Part shown: piece after piece, positions 38,102 to 47,253 of the stretch
How the letters are laid out: every line of letters begins with the position of its first letter
Numbering within the stretch: the first letter of the stretch is position 1
DNA from: DASYRM01 sp035646375
Lineage (GTDB): Bacteria > Acidobacteriota > Vicinamibacteria > Vicinamibacterales > UBA2999
Reading direction: 5' to 3'
DNA: 51,679 nucleotides
Assembly: GCA_035646375.1 (NCBI GenBank)
Contig: DASRPM010000310.1
Coordinates: 1-51,679 of the forward strand
Translations under genes and position numbers: made by a program
The notes under the pieces: model-generated
What the model saw: only the letters and a program-made list of their open reading frames with translations
Databases searched by the model: none
Told to the model about the DNA's origin: nothing

Positions 38102-41100
38102 ATGCCTTCTGAACGCCCTCAGCCGGCACAACCATCCCCACGGGTTCCCGTGTGCGGCATCGGTGCGTCGGCCGGCGGCATCGAAGCCCTGCAACAGTTC
38201 TTCACCTCGGTGCGTGACGACCTGGGGTTGGCCTACGTGGTGGTCGTGCACCTCGCCCCCGATCACAAGAGCGAGCTGCCCGCGATCATCGCGCGGTGGA
38301 CGACCATGCCGGTGGTGCAGGTAGCCGACCACGAAACGGCGAAGCTCTCGCCCAACCATGTCTACGTCATCGCGCCGGATCGCAAGCTGGAGATCACCGA
38401 CTCCTCCGTGGGCGCGTCGAAGTTCGAGCAGCCGCGCGGGCACCGTGCGGTGATCGATCTGTTCTTCCGCTCATTGGCGCAGATCCACGGGGACGGCTTC
38501 GCGGTCATCCTGTCCGGCACGGGATCCGACGGCGCAATGGGGGCCAAAGCGGTCAAGGGCAGCGGCGGTCTTGTCCTCGTGCAGGATCCAGATGAGGCGG
38601 CGCACGGCGACATGCCGGGAGCTGTGATTGCCACCGGCATTGCCGATGTCGTCCTGCCGGTGCGCGAGCTGACGGCGCGGCTGGCCGAGCTCGCGCGCGA
38701 CAGGGAGCGCATCCACCCGCTCGTCCGCGCCGCCGAGAACGTGGACCAAGTTTCCGACGGCGAGGAAAAAGCGCTGAAGGATGTCCTCGAGCTGCTGCGG
38801 AAGCGCACCGGCCACGACTTTGCCAAGTACAAGCGGACCACCGTGGTGCGCCGTCTGTCGCGGCGGATGCAACTGACCCAGCAGCTGTCGATTCAGGATT
38901 ACTGGCGGTTCCTCCGCACCCACCCGAAGGAAACGGACGCGCTCTTCAACGACCTGCTGATCTCGGTGACCACGTTCTTTCGCGACGCCGAGACCTGGGC
39001 GGCGCTGCAGGAACAGGTGATCGGGCCGCTCGTGGACCAGATGCAGGGAGAGGAACAGATTCGTGTCTGGGTCCCTGGCTGCGCCACCGGTGAAGAAGCC
39101 TATACGGTGGCGATCCTGTTTCAGGAAGAGTTCGAGCGGCGCGGCCTGCGCCCGAATCTCATCATCTTCGCGTCGGATGTCGACGAGGCCGCGCTGAGCA
39201 CCGCCCGCGACGGCGTCTACCCGCGGGCGATCGGCGCGGACGTATCCGAATTGCGACTCGCGCGCTATTTCCGCGTGGAGGACGACCACTATCGCGTGGT
39301 GCCGGAGCTGCGCGACTGCGTGGTCTTTGCGGCGCACAGCCTGCTGCGCGATCCGCCGTTTTCGCGCCTCCACCTGATTTCGTGCCGCAATCTGCTCATC
39401 TATCTCGATCGCGAGCTGCAGGAACAGGTGATGACCATCTTCCGCTACGCCTGCCGGGACAAGGCCTATCTGCTGCTCGGCGCCTCGGAATCCGCGGCCG
39501 ATGAGCTGTTTCAATCCGTCGACAAGAAGCACTGCATCTATGCGACCCGCGCCCGGGCGGACGGGTCGCGTCCGCCGCTGCCCGAGATCCTCGCGGCGCC
39601 TGGCGATCGCGCCTTGCGCTCGGCGCGCGAGGCCAGGTTCCTCGCGAAAACAACTCCCGCCGAGATTCATCTCGCGGCGCTCGAGGCAGTGGCGCCGCCG
39701 TCCGTTGTCATCGACGAGCGGTGGAACGTGCTGCATCTCTCACCCTCGGCGTCGCGATTCTTTCAGCAGAGCGGCGGACCGCCGGCGCGCCGTGTGACCG
39801 AGCTCGTCAGACCCGAGCTGCGGGACGAGCTTCACGTCCTCGTGCATCGCGCCTTCGAATCGCCGGGACCTCACGTATCACCGTTCGTGTCCGTGGCGTT
39901 CGATGGTGAGATGCATCGCGTCGCGCTGGTGGCAGAACAGCGGGTGGCCACCGAGAGCGGTCGCCGGGACGCGCTGATCACCCTTCTGGACCTTGGCGAG
40001 TTCAGGCGAGAGACGCCGGCCAGCGACCAGGAGCCCACCGGTGAGGTGGTTCGCAACCTGCGGGAGGAGCTGCGTCAGGCCGAACGGCGCATCGACAGCG
40101 TCAGGGAAGACCATTTCCTGACCACTGAGGACCTGCGCGCCGCCAACGAGGAGCTGCAGAGTCTCAACGAGGAATATCGTTCGACGACCGAGGAGCTGGA
40201 AACCAGCAAGGAGGAGCTGCAGAGCATCAACGAGGAGCTGCAGACCCTCAACCACGAGCTGAAAACGAAGCTCGAAGAGATTTCACGCGCCCACAGCGAT
40301 CTCGAGAACCTGATGGCCGCCACCGACGTGGCGACGCTCTTCCTGAGTCCCGAGCTGCGGATCAAGAAATTCACCCCGCAGCTCAGCGACCTCTTCAACA
40401 TCAAGACGCGGGATTACGACCGTCCGATCGGCGACCTGACGCATACCCTCGACTACAACACCCTCGAAGAGGACGCGCACGCGGTGCTGGAGACGCAGAC
40501 CACGATCGAACGCGCGGCGATGAGCGAGGTCGGCCGTGCCTACATCGTGCGCCTCAGCCCGTATCGCACCGGCAGCGCCGGGGACAACGACGGCGTGGTG
40601 GTGACCTTCATCGACGTGACCGCCATCAAGAAGGTCGAACGCGCGCTTCGCGCCAGCGAAGGGCAGCTGGCGGCCGAGCTGAACATCATGCGCGGGCTGC
40701 ACCTGATGACCATGGCGGTCGCCACGGCCTCGACGGTGGGCGATGCGCTGTCGAATGTCCTGACGTCCGCCATCAGCCTGCTGGGCGCCGATTGCGGCCG
40801 GGTGCAGCTGTTCGACCGGGCGTCGCGGCGCCTGAGCGCCACGATGCAGCAGGGCTTCGAGCGCTCGCAGCTCGAGCACGTGGAACAGATCGATGCCCGC
40901 GAGACGTCGCCGTGCGCCATCGCGCTCCGGACGCGCAGCACGAAAGAAGTCAGCGACGTGCTGCACGACCCGGACTTCGCCTCGATGTGGGATCTGGTCG
41001 CGCGTGCCGGGTATCGCGCCGTCCAATGCACGCCGCTGTGCAGCCGGGAGGGCGATCTCGTCGGCATGGTCTCGGTGTACTTCCGCGAGCCGCACGAGTT

Positions 41101-42349
41101 TTCCGAGCGCGAGAAGCAGCTCGCTGATCTGGTCGGCCAGCAGGCCGCCGATCTCGTGGTCCGCAACGCCCAGCAGGACGAGCTGACGAAGTTGAACGAC
41201 GAGCTGCGGGAGCGCACCGAGGCCCTCGAAGCGAGCCAGGAGGAGCTGATCAACCAGGACAGTCATCGCGAGGAGTTCCTGGCCAGCCTGGGCCATGAAC
41301 TGCGAAATCCGATGTCGGCGATTCTGAGCAGCCTGTCGTTGCTCCGAACCGCCAACGGGCCCGACGAGCGCTCGGGCAAGGCGCTGGCGGTGCTGCGGCG
41401 CCAGACGGCGCACATGACGAAGCTGATCGACGATCTGCTCGACATCACGCGGGTCAGGCACGGAAAGATCCGCCTCGCGCGTCAGCCGCTCGAGCTCAAC
41501 CAGTGGCTGCCCCCGGTGCTCGAAGGCGCGCGGGCGCAGGTCGAGGCCAAGGGGCTGGCGCTCGACACCGACATCCCCGACGAACCGATCCGGGTCAACG
41601 CCGACCCGGAGCGGCTGGCGCAGGTTCTCGAAAACCTTCTACGGAATGCCGTGACCAACACCAAGGCCGGGTCGGTGCGCGTCGCCGTGCAGGCGGATGG
41701 CCGCGAGGCTCGTATCGCCGTGCGTGATACCGGGGTGGGGATCGATCCGAAGGACGCCGAAGGGTTGTTTACAGCCTACCGCCAGGGCAAGGAATCGAGC
41801 GGGGCTGGAGGTCTGGGCCTGGGGCTGGCGGTCGCGAAGGCGCTCGTCGAAGCCCACGGCGGGAGGATCGCGGTTCACAGTGAAGGGCGGGGAGCGGGGA
41901 GCGAATTCAGTTTTTCGATCCCGTTGTCATCGTCCACGCCAGCCGCCACCTCTGAAGAAGAGCGTCCGAACCTGCCGTCGCACCGCATCGTCGTCGTGGA
42001 CGACCAGCCGGATGTCGCGGACTCCCTCGCGGCGCAGCTCGAGGAGCTCGGGCAGAAGGTCCAGGTGGCGTACAGCGCCGAGGAAGGGCTGGAGCAGGTG
42101 CGCCGCAACAATCCGCAGCTGGCATTCATCGACCTGTCGATGCCGGAAACGACCGGCGTCGAACTGGCCCGGCGGCTTCGGACGGAGTCCTCGGCCGAGC
42201 GCCTGATGCTCGTGGCGATGACCGGTCACGGTACCGCTTATCTGGCGGCCCGCACCAAGTCGTTCGATCGGTCGCTCCTGAAGCCGATCACGACCGAGAA
42301 CCTGATCGAGGTGCTCGCCGCGCTGAGCCCCAACGGCGACGACAACTAG
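38102..42349 (+). CDS. CheB-CheR-PAS-GAF-histidine kinase-receiver multidomain protein
   Basis: A 1415-residue hybrid. CheB-type methylesterase (about 15-200) has catalytic S23 (GASAGG), H50 (VHLAPDH) and D143 (GTGSDGAMG). CheR methyltransferase (about 215-480) has TTFFRDAETW, WVPGCATGEEAYTVAI and SCRNLLIYL. A PAS-like region is followed by a coiled coil rich in EELQSLNEEYxSTxEEL (about 655-735), a second PAS (LFLSPELRIKKFTPQLSDLFN) and a GAF domain (about 860-1015). The HisKA has H1065 (LGHELRNP), the ATPase GLGLGLAVAKALVEAHGG. The C-terminal receiver has D1344 (FIDLSMPE) and LLKP. All catalytic residues appear intact. It would link methylation-type signalling to phosphorelay. ATG 38102 is chosen from domain context. 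The next gene starts directly after its stop (TAGATG). Confidence 0.9.
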   Translation: MPSERPQPAQPSPRVPVCGIGASAGGIEALQQFFTSVRDDLGLAYVVVVHLAPDHKSELPAIIARWTTMPVVQVADHETAKLSPNHVYVIAPDRKLEITDSSVGASKFEQPRGHRAVIDLFFRSLAQIHGDGFAVILSGTGSDGAMGAKAVKGSGGLVLVQDPDEAAHGDMPGAVIATGIADVVLPVRELTARLAELARDRERIHPLVRAAENVDQVSDGEEKALKDVLELLRKRTGHDFAKYKRTTVVRRLSRRMQLTQQLSIQDYWRFLRTHPKETDALFNDLLISVTTFFRDAETWAALQEQVIGPLVDQMQGEEQIRVWVPGCATGEEAYTVAILFQEEFERRGLRPNLIIFASDVDEAALSTARDGVYPRAIGADVSELRLARYFRVEDDHYRVVPELRDCVVFAAHSLLRDPPFSRLHLISCRNLLIYLDRELQEQVMTIFRYACRDKAYLLLGASESAADELFQSVDKKHCIYATRARADGSRPPLPEILAAPGDRALRSAREARFLAKTTPAEIHLAALEAVAPPSVVIDERWNVLHLSPSASRFFQQSGGPPARRVTELVRPELRDELHVLVHRAFESPGPHVSPFVSVAFDGEMHRVALVAEQRVATESGRRDALITLLDLGEFRRETPASDQEPTGEVVRNLREELRQAERRIDSVREDHFLTTEDLRAANEELQSLNEEYRSTTEELETSKEELQSINEELQTLNHELKTKLEEISRAHSDLENLMAATDVATLFLSPELRIKKFTPQLSDLFNIKTRDYDRPIGDLTHTLDYNTLEEDAHAVLETQTTIERAAMSEVGRAYIVRLSPYRTGSAGDNDGVVVTFIDVTAIKKVERALRASEGQLAAELNIMRGLHLMTMAVATASTVGDALSNVLTSAISLLGADCGRVQLFDRASRRLSATMQQGFERSQLEHVEQIDARETSPCAIALRTRSTKEVSDVLHDPDFASMWDLVARAGYRAVQCTPLCSREGDLVGMVSVYFREPHEFSEREKQLADLVGQQAADLVVRNAQQDELTKLNDELRERTEALEASQEELINQDSHREEFLASLGHELRNPMSAILSSLSLLRTANGPDERSGKALAVLRRQTAHMTKLIDDLLDITRVRHGKIRLARQPLELNQWLPPVLEGARAQVEAKGLALDTDIPDEPIRVNADPERLAQVLENLLRNAVTNTKAGSVRVAVQADGREARIAVRDTGVGIDPKDAEGLFTAYRQGKESSGAGGLGLGLAVAKALVEAHGGRIAVHSEGRGAGSEFSFSIPLSSSTPAATSEEERPNLPSHRIVVVDDQPDVADSLAAQLEELGQKVQVAYSAEEGLEQVRRNNPQLAFIDLSMPETTGVELARRLRTESSAERLMLVAMTGHGTAYLAARTKSFDRSLLKPITTENLIEVLAALSPNGDDN

Positions 42350-43342
42350 ATGCGCCCGGTGTACGGCATCTCCCGCGCGCTGGTGACAGCAGCTGCCATG
42401 GCAGCTGCCAGCACGCTCGTGGTGGCGCAAACGGCTCATTTCGAAACCCTCCACGTACGCGGCCTGGTGTCGATGGTCACCAACGGCAGCAGCAACGTCC
42501 TGCTGCAGTCGGGACCGCAAGGGATGCTGCTGGTCGACACGCTGTTGGAGCCGGACGGAGCGCGGCTGGTCGACGTGGTGCGGAGCCGGGGCGGGTCGAA
42601 ACCGATCCGCTACGTCGTCAACACGCACGCCGACCCGGATTTCACCGGCGGCAACGCCGCGGTCGCCGCGGCGGGGTCGCAGCTCGTGGCCGGCAACTTC
42701 GCCGGGCAAGTGGGGCAGCGCGCGGTGGACGGCGCCGTCCCGCAGGCGTTCGTGGTCGCTCACGAGAACGTCCTGAAGGCGATGAGCGCGCCCACCGGTG
42801 GCCGTCCCGCGGCGCCCTTCGGCGCCTGGCCCACCGACACGTTCTTTCAGGCCGAGCGGACCATGTACTTCAACGGTGAAGGCATCCAGCTCGTGCACGT
42901 GCCGCATGCCAGCACCGACGGCGACGTGCTCGTGTTCTTCCGCAGCTCCGACGTGATTGCGGCCGGCGACATCTACAGCACCACCGCCTATCCGCGCATC
43001 GACGTGGCGCGCGGCGGGCACGTCAACGGGGTGATCGAGGGCTTGAACCGGTTGATCGATCTCGCGATCTCGGAGCAGTTCACCGAAGGCGGCACGCGCA
43101 TCGTGCCCGGCCGGGGCCGCATCAGCGACGAGTTCGACGTCGTCGAGTACCGCGACATGGTCACGATCGTGCGCGACCGGGTCCAGGCGATGATCGCGAA
43201 GGGGCAGACGCTCGAGCAGATCACGGCCTCACGGCCGACCCTGGATTGGGACCCCCGCTACGGATCGACGTCGGGACCGTGGACGACCGCCCGGTTCGTC
43301 GAGGCGGTCTATCGCAGCCTCACCGCAAAGGAGGGACGCTAG
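42350..43342 (+). CDS. Exported MBL-fold protein with degenerate metal site
   Basis: A 330-residue paralogue of the MBL enzyme at 10621, with a signal peptide (ALVTAAAMAAASTLVVAQ) and the same C-terminal region (YRDMVTIVRDR ... FVEAVYRSL). The zinc motif is altered: H93-A-D95-P-D97-F98 replaces HxHxDH. PHASTDGD (H186) replaces PHAHSDGD, and R255 replaces the final His in PGRG. Only the first His, the Asp of the motif, one later His and D207 (AAGDIY) remain. It is either a non-catalytic binder or uses a different metal arrangement. It begins at the stop of the sensor kinase and overlaps the next gene by one base (TAGTG), so all three are one operon. Confidence 0.8.
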   Translation: MRPVYGISRALVTAAAMAAASTLVVAQTAHFETLHVRGLVSMVTNGSSNVLLQSGPQGMLLVDTLLEPDGARLVDVVRSRGGSKPIRYVVNTHADPDFTGGNAAVAAAGSQLVAGNFAGQVGQRAVDGAVPQAFVVAHENVLKAMSAPTGGRPAAPFGAWPTDTFFQAERTMYFNGEGIQLVHVPHASTDGDVLVFFRSSDVIAAGDIYSTTAYPRIDVARGGHVNGVIEGLNRLIDLAISEQFTEGGTRIVPGRGRISDEFDVVEYRDMVTIVRDRVQAMIAKGQTLEQITASRPTLDWDPRYGSTSGPWTTARFVEAVYRSLTAKEGR

Positions 43343-44214
43343 TGTCCCGACCGACACTCGCCATGCGCCGGGCACTGCTGATCACCGCGTTCGTGTGCGT
43401 GGCGCTGGCCGGCCTGCCCCGCGCGGCCGCGGCGCAGTTCGACATCACCGGCAGCTACAACGCCCTCTTCCACGAGGATCAGCCCGAGCGCATTCCGGGA
43501 CCGTCGATCGGCGACTATCTGGGCCTGCCGATCAACGAGAGCGCCCGTGCGTTCGCCGACGCCTGGGACGCCTCGCGGCTCACGGTGCCCGAGCACCAGT
43601 GCCGCGCCCATTCCTCTCCCTACATCATGCGTGGCCCGCTCAACATGCGGATCTGGGACGAGCGCGACGCCGAGACGGAGCAGGTCGTCGCGATCCACGT
43701 CGACATCAGCAACTTCCAGCAGCGCCGCACGGTGTGGATGGACGGCCGGCCGCATCCGTCGCGCTTTGCCGAGCACACCTGGATGGGTTTTTCGACCGGG
43801 ACGTGGGACGGCGAAACGCTGGTCGTCACGACGACGCACATCAAGCAGATGTGGCACCGGCGCAACGGCCTGCCCCAGAGCGATCAGGTGACGCTCACCG
43901 AACGGTTCTCGCTGCACGGGCCGGTGTTGACCTACATCACGATTGCCGACGACCCGGTCTACCTGACGGAGCCGCTGGTGAAGAGCACCAACATGCTGCG
44001 CAACCCGCGCCCGCTGGCGCCGCAGCAGCTGCTCTATCCGTGTACGGCGGTCGTCGAGATCGCCAGCCAGCCACGCGGCGCCGTGCCGCATTACCTGCCC
44101 GGTCAGAACACCTTCCTGAAGGAGTTCGCGGCGGCGCAGAGGCTGCCCGAGGCGGCGACCCGCGGCGGCGCTGCCACCATGTATCCGGAGTTCGCCTCCA
44201 CGCTGCGGAAGTAG
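43342..44214 (+). CDS. Exported protein of unknown function, DGRPH family, copy 4
   Basis: A 290-residue exported protein very similar in layout to the one at 9773: FDITGSYNALFHEDQPERIPGPSIGDYLGLPI, PEHQCRAHS, WMDGRPHPSRFAEHTWMGFSTGTWDG, LVVTTTHIKQMWHRRNG, and VPHYLPGQNTFLKEF near the end. The start is GTG 43342, one base into the MBL stop, with AAAGGAGGG six bases upstream; ATG 43363 is the alternative. The pairing with an MBL gene repeats the arrangement at 9773-11595 with gene order reversed. Function unknown, but the recurring partnership argues for a shared periplasmic task. Confidence 0.78.
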   Translation: MSRPTLAMRRALLITAFVCVALAGLPRAAAAQFDITGSYNALFHEDQPERIPGPSIGDYLGLPINESARAFADAWDASRLTVPEHQCRAHSSPYIMRGPLNMRIWDERDAETEQVVAIHVDISNFQQRRTVWMDGRPHPSRFAEHTWMGFSTGTWDGETLVVTTTHIKQMWHRRNGLPQSDQVTLTERFSLHGPVLTYITIADDPVYLTEPLVKSTNMLRNPRPLAPQQLLYPCTAVVEIASQPRGAVPHYLPGQNTFLKEFAAAQRLPEAATRGGAATMYPEFASTLRK

Positions 44215-44289
44215 CGGGCGGGCTTCAGCAATGTAGCGGGCGGGCTTCAGCCCGCCCGGCCGCAGGCGGTCTGAAGAACGCCCTCTACA
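44212..44289. repeat. TGTAG...CTACA double palindrome with partial duplication
   Basis: TGTAG (44232-44236) and CTACA (44285-44289) bound a palindrome GCGGGCGGGCTTCAGCCCGCCC and an inverted imperfect one (GGCGGTCTGAAGAACGCCC). The first 18 bases, TAGCGGGCGGGCTTCAGC, are also present just before it at 44212-44229, starting in the stop codon of the preceding gene. It lies between convergent stops. Confidence 0.7.
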
Positions 44290-44760
44290 TCAGGCCGGCG
44301 GCAGCTCCGAGAAATCGCTGCTGAAGATGATGCCGTCGATCATCCAGGCGTTGTTCAGCTCACGGAAGATCCACACGAACTTGCCGCGGTCGCGGCGACG
44401 CGGCCCTTGCGCGGGCGCGAGCGTGAGCCGGTAGTCGCCCATCGCCACCGCAAGCGTGCCCGAGCCCTTGATCTCGTTCGGCTGCAGTGAGAGTTCGGTG
44501 GCGCCTTCGCCAAAGCGGCTCGTGTAGTACTGCTCCACGAAGCGCCGGCCGCGCGACAGTGATTTGTTGGGCGGCATCACCACTGCCTCGGGTGTGTAGA
44601 GCGCTGCTGCCTTCGCGGCGTCCTTGGCGTTGAACGCCTCGGTCAGCTGCTGGATGACCGCTTTGATTTTGTCCTGATCGGCGGCGTCGAAAGCAGGACC
44701 GCTGCTGTCGGAGCACGCCGCAGCGAGGACAGTGGCGAAGCACAGAGCCGCCATGCGCAT
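44290..44760 (-). CDS. DUF4440/SnoaL-like lipoprotein
   Basis: A 156-residue protein with a lipoprotein signal (MRMAALCFATVLAAACSDS, Cys16 in LAAAC) and an NTF2-like fold. DKIKAVIQQLTEAFNAKDAAKAAALYTPEAVVMPPN (about 30-65) is the DUF4440 pattern, followed by GRRFVEQYY, AVAMGDYRLTL and GKFVWIFRELNNAWMIDGIIF. Members bind small hydrophobic ligands or act as isomerases or cyclases; no specific catalytic set can be assigned. ATG 44760 has GGAGG eight bases before. It follows the amidohydrolase gene on the same strand by 32 bases and may be co-transcribed with it. Confidence 0.82.
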   Translation of the reverse strand: MRMAALCFATVLAAACSDSSGPAFDAADQDKIKAVIQQLTEAFNAKDAAKAAALYTPEAVVMPPNKSLSRGRRFVEQYYTSRFGEGATELSLQPNEIKGSGTLAVAMGDYRLTLAPAQGPRRRDRGKFVWIFRELNNAWMIDGIIFSSDFSELPPA

Positions 44761-44792
44761 GGGTGACCCTCCGTGAGCGACCGATGGCCCGA

Positions 44793-46469
44793 TTATCGCG
44801 CCGACAGCGTCTCGTGCACCACCCGGCCGTCCACGACCGTCAGGACCGATCGGAGCCCCCGAATCTTGTCGTCGGGCACCCGCATTGGGTTGAAGTAGTC
44901 GTCGCTGAGCACGACGAGGTCGCCCAGCTTGCCCGTCTCGATCGTCCCGAGATCGCGCTCTTCTTTCAGGAACCACCCGTTCTCGGCGGTGTAGAGCCGC
45001 AGCGCTTCCATGCGCGTGAGCTGCTGGCCGGCGTTGATCAGCATGCCGTCGGAGCTGCGGCCCGTCACCATGTAGGAAATGATGTTCCACGGGTTGAGCG
45101 TGGAGATCTGCGCCGAATCCGACCCGGCGCCCACCTTGATGCCGCTGTCCACGATCGTGCGCAGCGGCGGGCCGCCGCGGCCGCCGGCCAGGTACTGGAA
45201 CGGATGGACGGCAATGGCAGCGCCCACCGCCTTCAGCCGGTTGATGCCCGCGGCGTCGATCGAACCGACGTGCGCGAGCGACCATCGCAGGTCCTTGATC
45301 GGCGTCGTCTTGTTCACCGTCTCGAACGTGCTGATGGTCAGCTCGTTCTCGGCCGGCGACAGGCTGTGCTGCTGGAAGGCCCAGCCGGCGTTGGCGATCG
45401 CCTGCAGCGCCGCCGTGTAGTTGGTGGGCGGGGCCTGGCCGAAGAGCGGCCACTGCGTGGCGAACTCGCCGATGCCCGACACCTTCACCATGCCGTCGCC
45501 GAAGTCGCCGAAGGTGTTGCGCAGCCGCTGCGACAGCACCGGCACGTCCGGCCGCGCGTCCATCGTCAGGAAGTAGATCCGCAGCCGCGTCGTCATCCGG
45601 CCCTGGCGCGCGAGCGCCAGCACCGCGTCGTACATGCGGAACTGGTTGGCGCTGGCGAGCGTGTCGGCCTCGAACGAACCCTGGAGGTCGGGCGTGCCCG
45701 GCAGGTTGAAGGCGCCCATGTCGGCGTTGGTGGTCACGCCCACGCTGGCCGAATACGCCATGGCCTCGGCCGTGCCACGTGTCCGGTCCTCGAACGTCTG
45801 CACGGCCCGCAGCGCGTTGAGCGCCGCCATCGACGGCGCGTTGGCCGCGATCTGGCCGGTGTCGCTCACCGCGACGCCCTTCGACGCGAAGAAGGCGCGG
45901 CCGGGCGTGTTGGTGGCGGCCGGTCCCGTGAAGCCCTGGAACACCAGCACGGGATGGTTCGCCGTGGCGGCGTCGAGCTCGGCGAGGGTCGGCAGCCGCT
46001 TCTCCGAGAACTGCACCGGATTCCATCCGCCCATCGACGTGATGAACTGACCGGCGGGCACCTTCTGCGCCCGCGTGCGGAGGACCGCCTGCACGTCGGC
46101 AATCGAGGTCGCGCTCTCGAGCGGCGTGTGGTGGCCGGGCCGGATGCCCAGGAGGACGATGTGATTGTGGTTGTCGATGATGCCCGGCACCACGGTGCGG
46201 CCGTTCAGGTTGATCGTGCGCGTGCAGGCGCTCAGGCGCTGGCCGCCGCGCGGGCCGACGGCGGTGAACCGGCCGTCCTGGATGGTGACCTCGCGAACGG
46301 TCCGCCCGCGGGCGTCCATCGTCACGATGTTGCCGTTGGTCAGGCGGAGATCGCGCGAGCCCACGCACGGGTCCGTGGCGGTCTGGCCGGAAAGCGTGGG
46401 GGCGAGGAAGGCCGCGCCGAAGGCGGCGAATCCGAGCGCTCCCAGGAATGCCGCGAAGCGTGTGCTCAT
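44793..46469 (-). CDS. Exported amidohydrolase of the YtcJ-like (amidohydrolase 3) family
   Basis: A 558-residue metal-dependent hydrolase with an N-terminal signal (RFAAFLGALGFAAFGAAFLAPTLSGQ). LTNGNIVTMDARGRTV opens the beta domain and IDNHNHIVLLG (about residue 98) carries the HxH pair. LAHVGSIDAAGINRL and FQQHSLSP supply further ligand His. VGAGSDSAQIS has the catalytic Asp position. The end LVVLSDDYFNPMRVPDDKIRGLRSVLTVVDGRVV is typical. Substrates of this family are amides, carbamates or cyclic imides, unassigned here. The start at ATG 46469 is set by the signal peptide. A nonamer array lies directly upstream, between it and the divergent cytochrome gene. Confidence 0.85.
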   Translation of the reverse strand: MSTRFAAFLGALGFAAFGAAFLAPTLSGQTATDPCVGSRDLRLTNGNIVTMDARGRTVREVTIQDGRFTAVGPRGGQRLSACTRTINLNGRTVVPGIIDNHNHIVLLGIRPGHHTPLESATSIADVQAVLRTRAQKVPAGQFITSMGGWNPVQFSEKRLPTLAELDAATANHPVLVFQGFTGPAATNTPGRAFFASKGVAVSDTGQIAANAPSMAALNALRAVQTFEDRTRGTAEAMAYSASVGVTTNADMGAFNLPGTPDLQGSFEADTLASANQFRMYDAVLALARQGRMTTRLRIYFLTMDARPDVPVLSQRLRNTFGDFGDGMVKVSGIGEFATQWPLFGQAPPTNYTAALQAIANAGWAFQQHSLSPAENELTISTFETVNKTTPIKDLRWSLAHVGSIDAAGINRLKAVGAAIAVHPFQYLAGGRGGPPLRTIVDSGIKVGAGSDSAQISTLNPWNIISYMVTGRSSDGMLINAGQQLTRMEALRLYTAENGWFLKEERDLGTIETGKLGDLVVLSDDYFNPMRVPDDKIRGLRSVLTVVDGRVVHETLSAR

Positions 46470-46481
46470 GGAGACAGATTG

Positions 46482-46516
46482 TAGGCGGAGTAGGCGGAGT
46501 GGGCGGAGTGGCGGAG
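46482..46516. repeat. Direct nonamer array (TAGGCGGAG)4
   Basis: TAGGCGGAG, TAGGCGGAG, TGGGCGGAG and an 8-base TGGCGGAG, filling most of the 61-base gap between the divergent amidohydrolase and cytochrome genes, where both promoters should lie. Confidence 0.75.
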
Positions 46517-46530
46517 TAAACTGACCGGCC

Positions 46531-47238
46531 ATGAAAGCACTGCTGGTTACTCTCGCGTTTCTGGCGGTCGCGACGAGCCTGTCCGCGCAGAGTCCGCCAG
46601 CCAAACCGCCGCTGCCCGACATGCAGGCGGTGGCCGCGGCGCTGGGCGTCACCTGCGAGTATTGCCACGCGCCGCGCGGCGAGGCGCCGAAGCTGACGGC
46701 GAACGGGAAACCGCGGCTCGACGTCGGACGCGAGATGATCGCCATGACGGCGTCGCTCAACGCCACGGTCCAGGCGGCGGCGGGAAAGACCGTTCGAGAA
46801 GCGGCGGCGGTCACGTGCGCCACCTGTCACCGGGGCGTCGCGATTCCCCGGCCGCTCACCGACATTCTGCTCTTGACCAGCGTGCGCGAAGGCGCCGCCA
46901 CCGCCGTCACGCAGTATCGCGACCTGCGAAGCCAGTACTACGGGCGCGGCACCTACGACTTCGGGGAGGAGACGCTGCTCGCCGTGGCGCGCCGCCTCGC
47001 AAACGCGCGGCCGGAAGTGGCCATCCCGCTCGCCGAGCTGAACCTCGAGTTCTTTCCCAGGTCGGTGAACTCGCTCGTCGTGAAGGCCATCGCGCAAGGC
47101 GGGCGCGACGACGAGGGCGCCGTCGCCACACTGAAGAAGGCGCTGGAGATCGAGCCCGAGAACGGCGAGATCAAGGGGCGGTTGTATCAGATCGAGGAAA
47201 TGCTCGCGCGTCGAAAGAGGCTCGCGAGCCCGAACTGA
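46531..47238 (+). CDS. Exported dihaem c-type cytochrome, reaction-centre-cytochrome-like
   Basis: A 235-residue protein with a signal peptide (KALLVTLAFLAVATSLSAQ) and two haem c motifs, C42-EYC-H46 and C96-ATC-H100. The surrounding pattern (DMQAVAAALGVTCEYCH ... LDVGREMIAMTASLNATV ... VTCATCHRGVAIPRP) matches the photosynthetic-reaction-centre cytochrome c subunit-like family. That family is widespread in non-phototrophic Acidobacteria. The C-terminal part (about 150-228) has a helical TPR-like repeat (LKKALEIEPENGEIKGRLYQIEEML). It probably carries electrons in the periplasm; no redox partner gene is adjacent. No ribosome site precedes ATG 46531. lspA follows after 15 bases. Confidence 0.85.
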   Translation: MKALLVTLAFLAVATSLSAQSPPAKPPLPDMQAVAAALGVTCEYCHAPRGEAPKLTANGKPRLDVGREMIAMTASLNATVQAAAGKTVREAAAVTCATCHRGVAIPRPLTDILLLTSVREGAATAVTQYRDLRSQYYGRGTYDFGEETLLAVARRLANARPEVAIPLAELNLEFFPRSVNSLVVKAIAQGGRDDEGAVATLKKALEIEPENGEIKGRLYQIEEMLARRKRLASPN

Positions 47239-47253
47239 CGATCTTCAGGGGCG

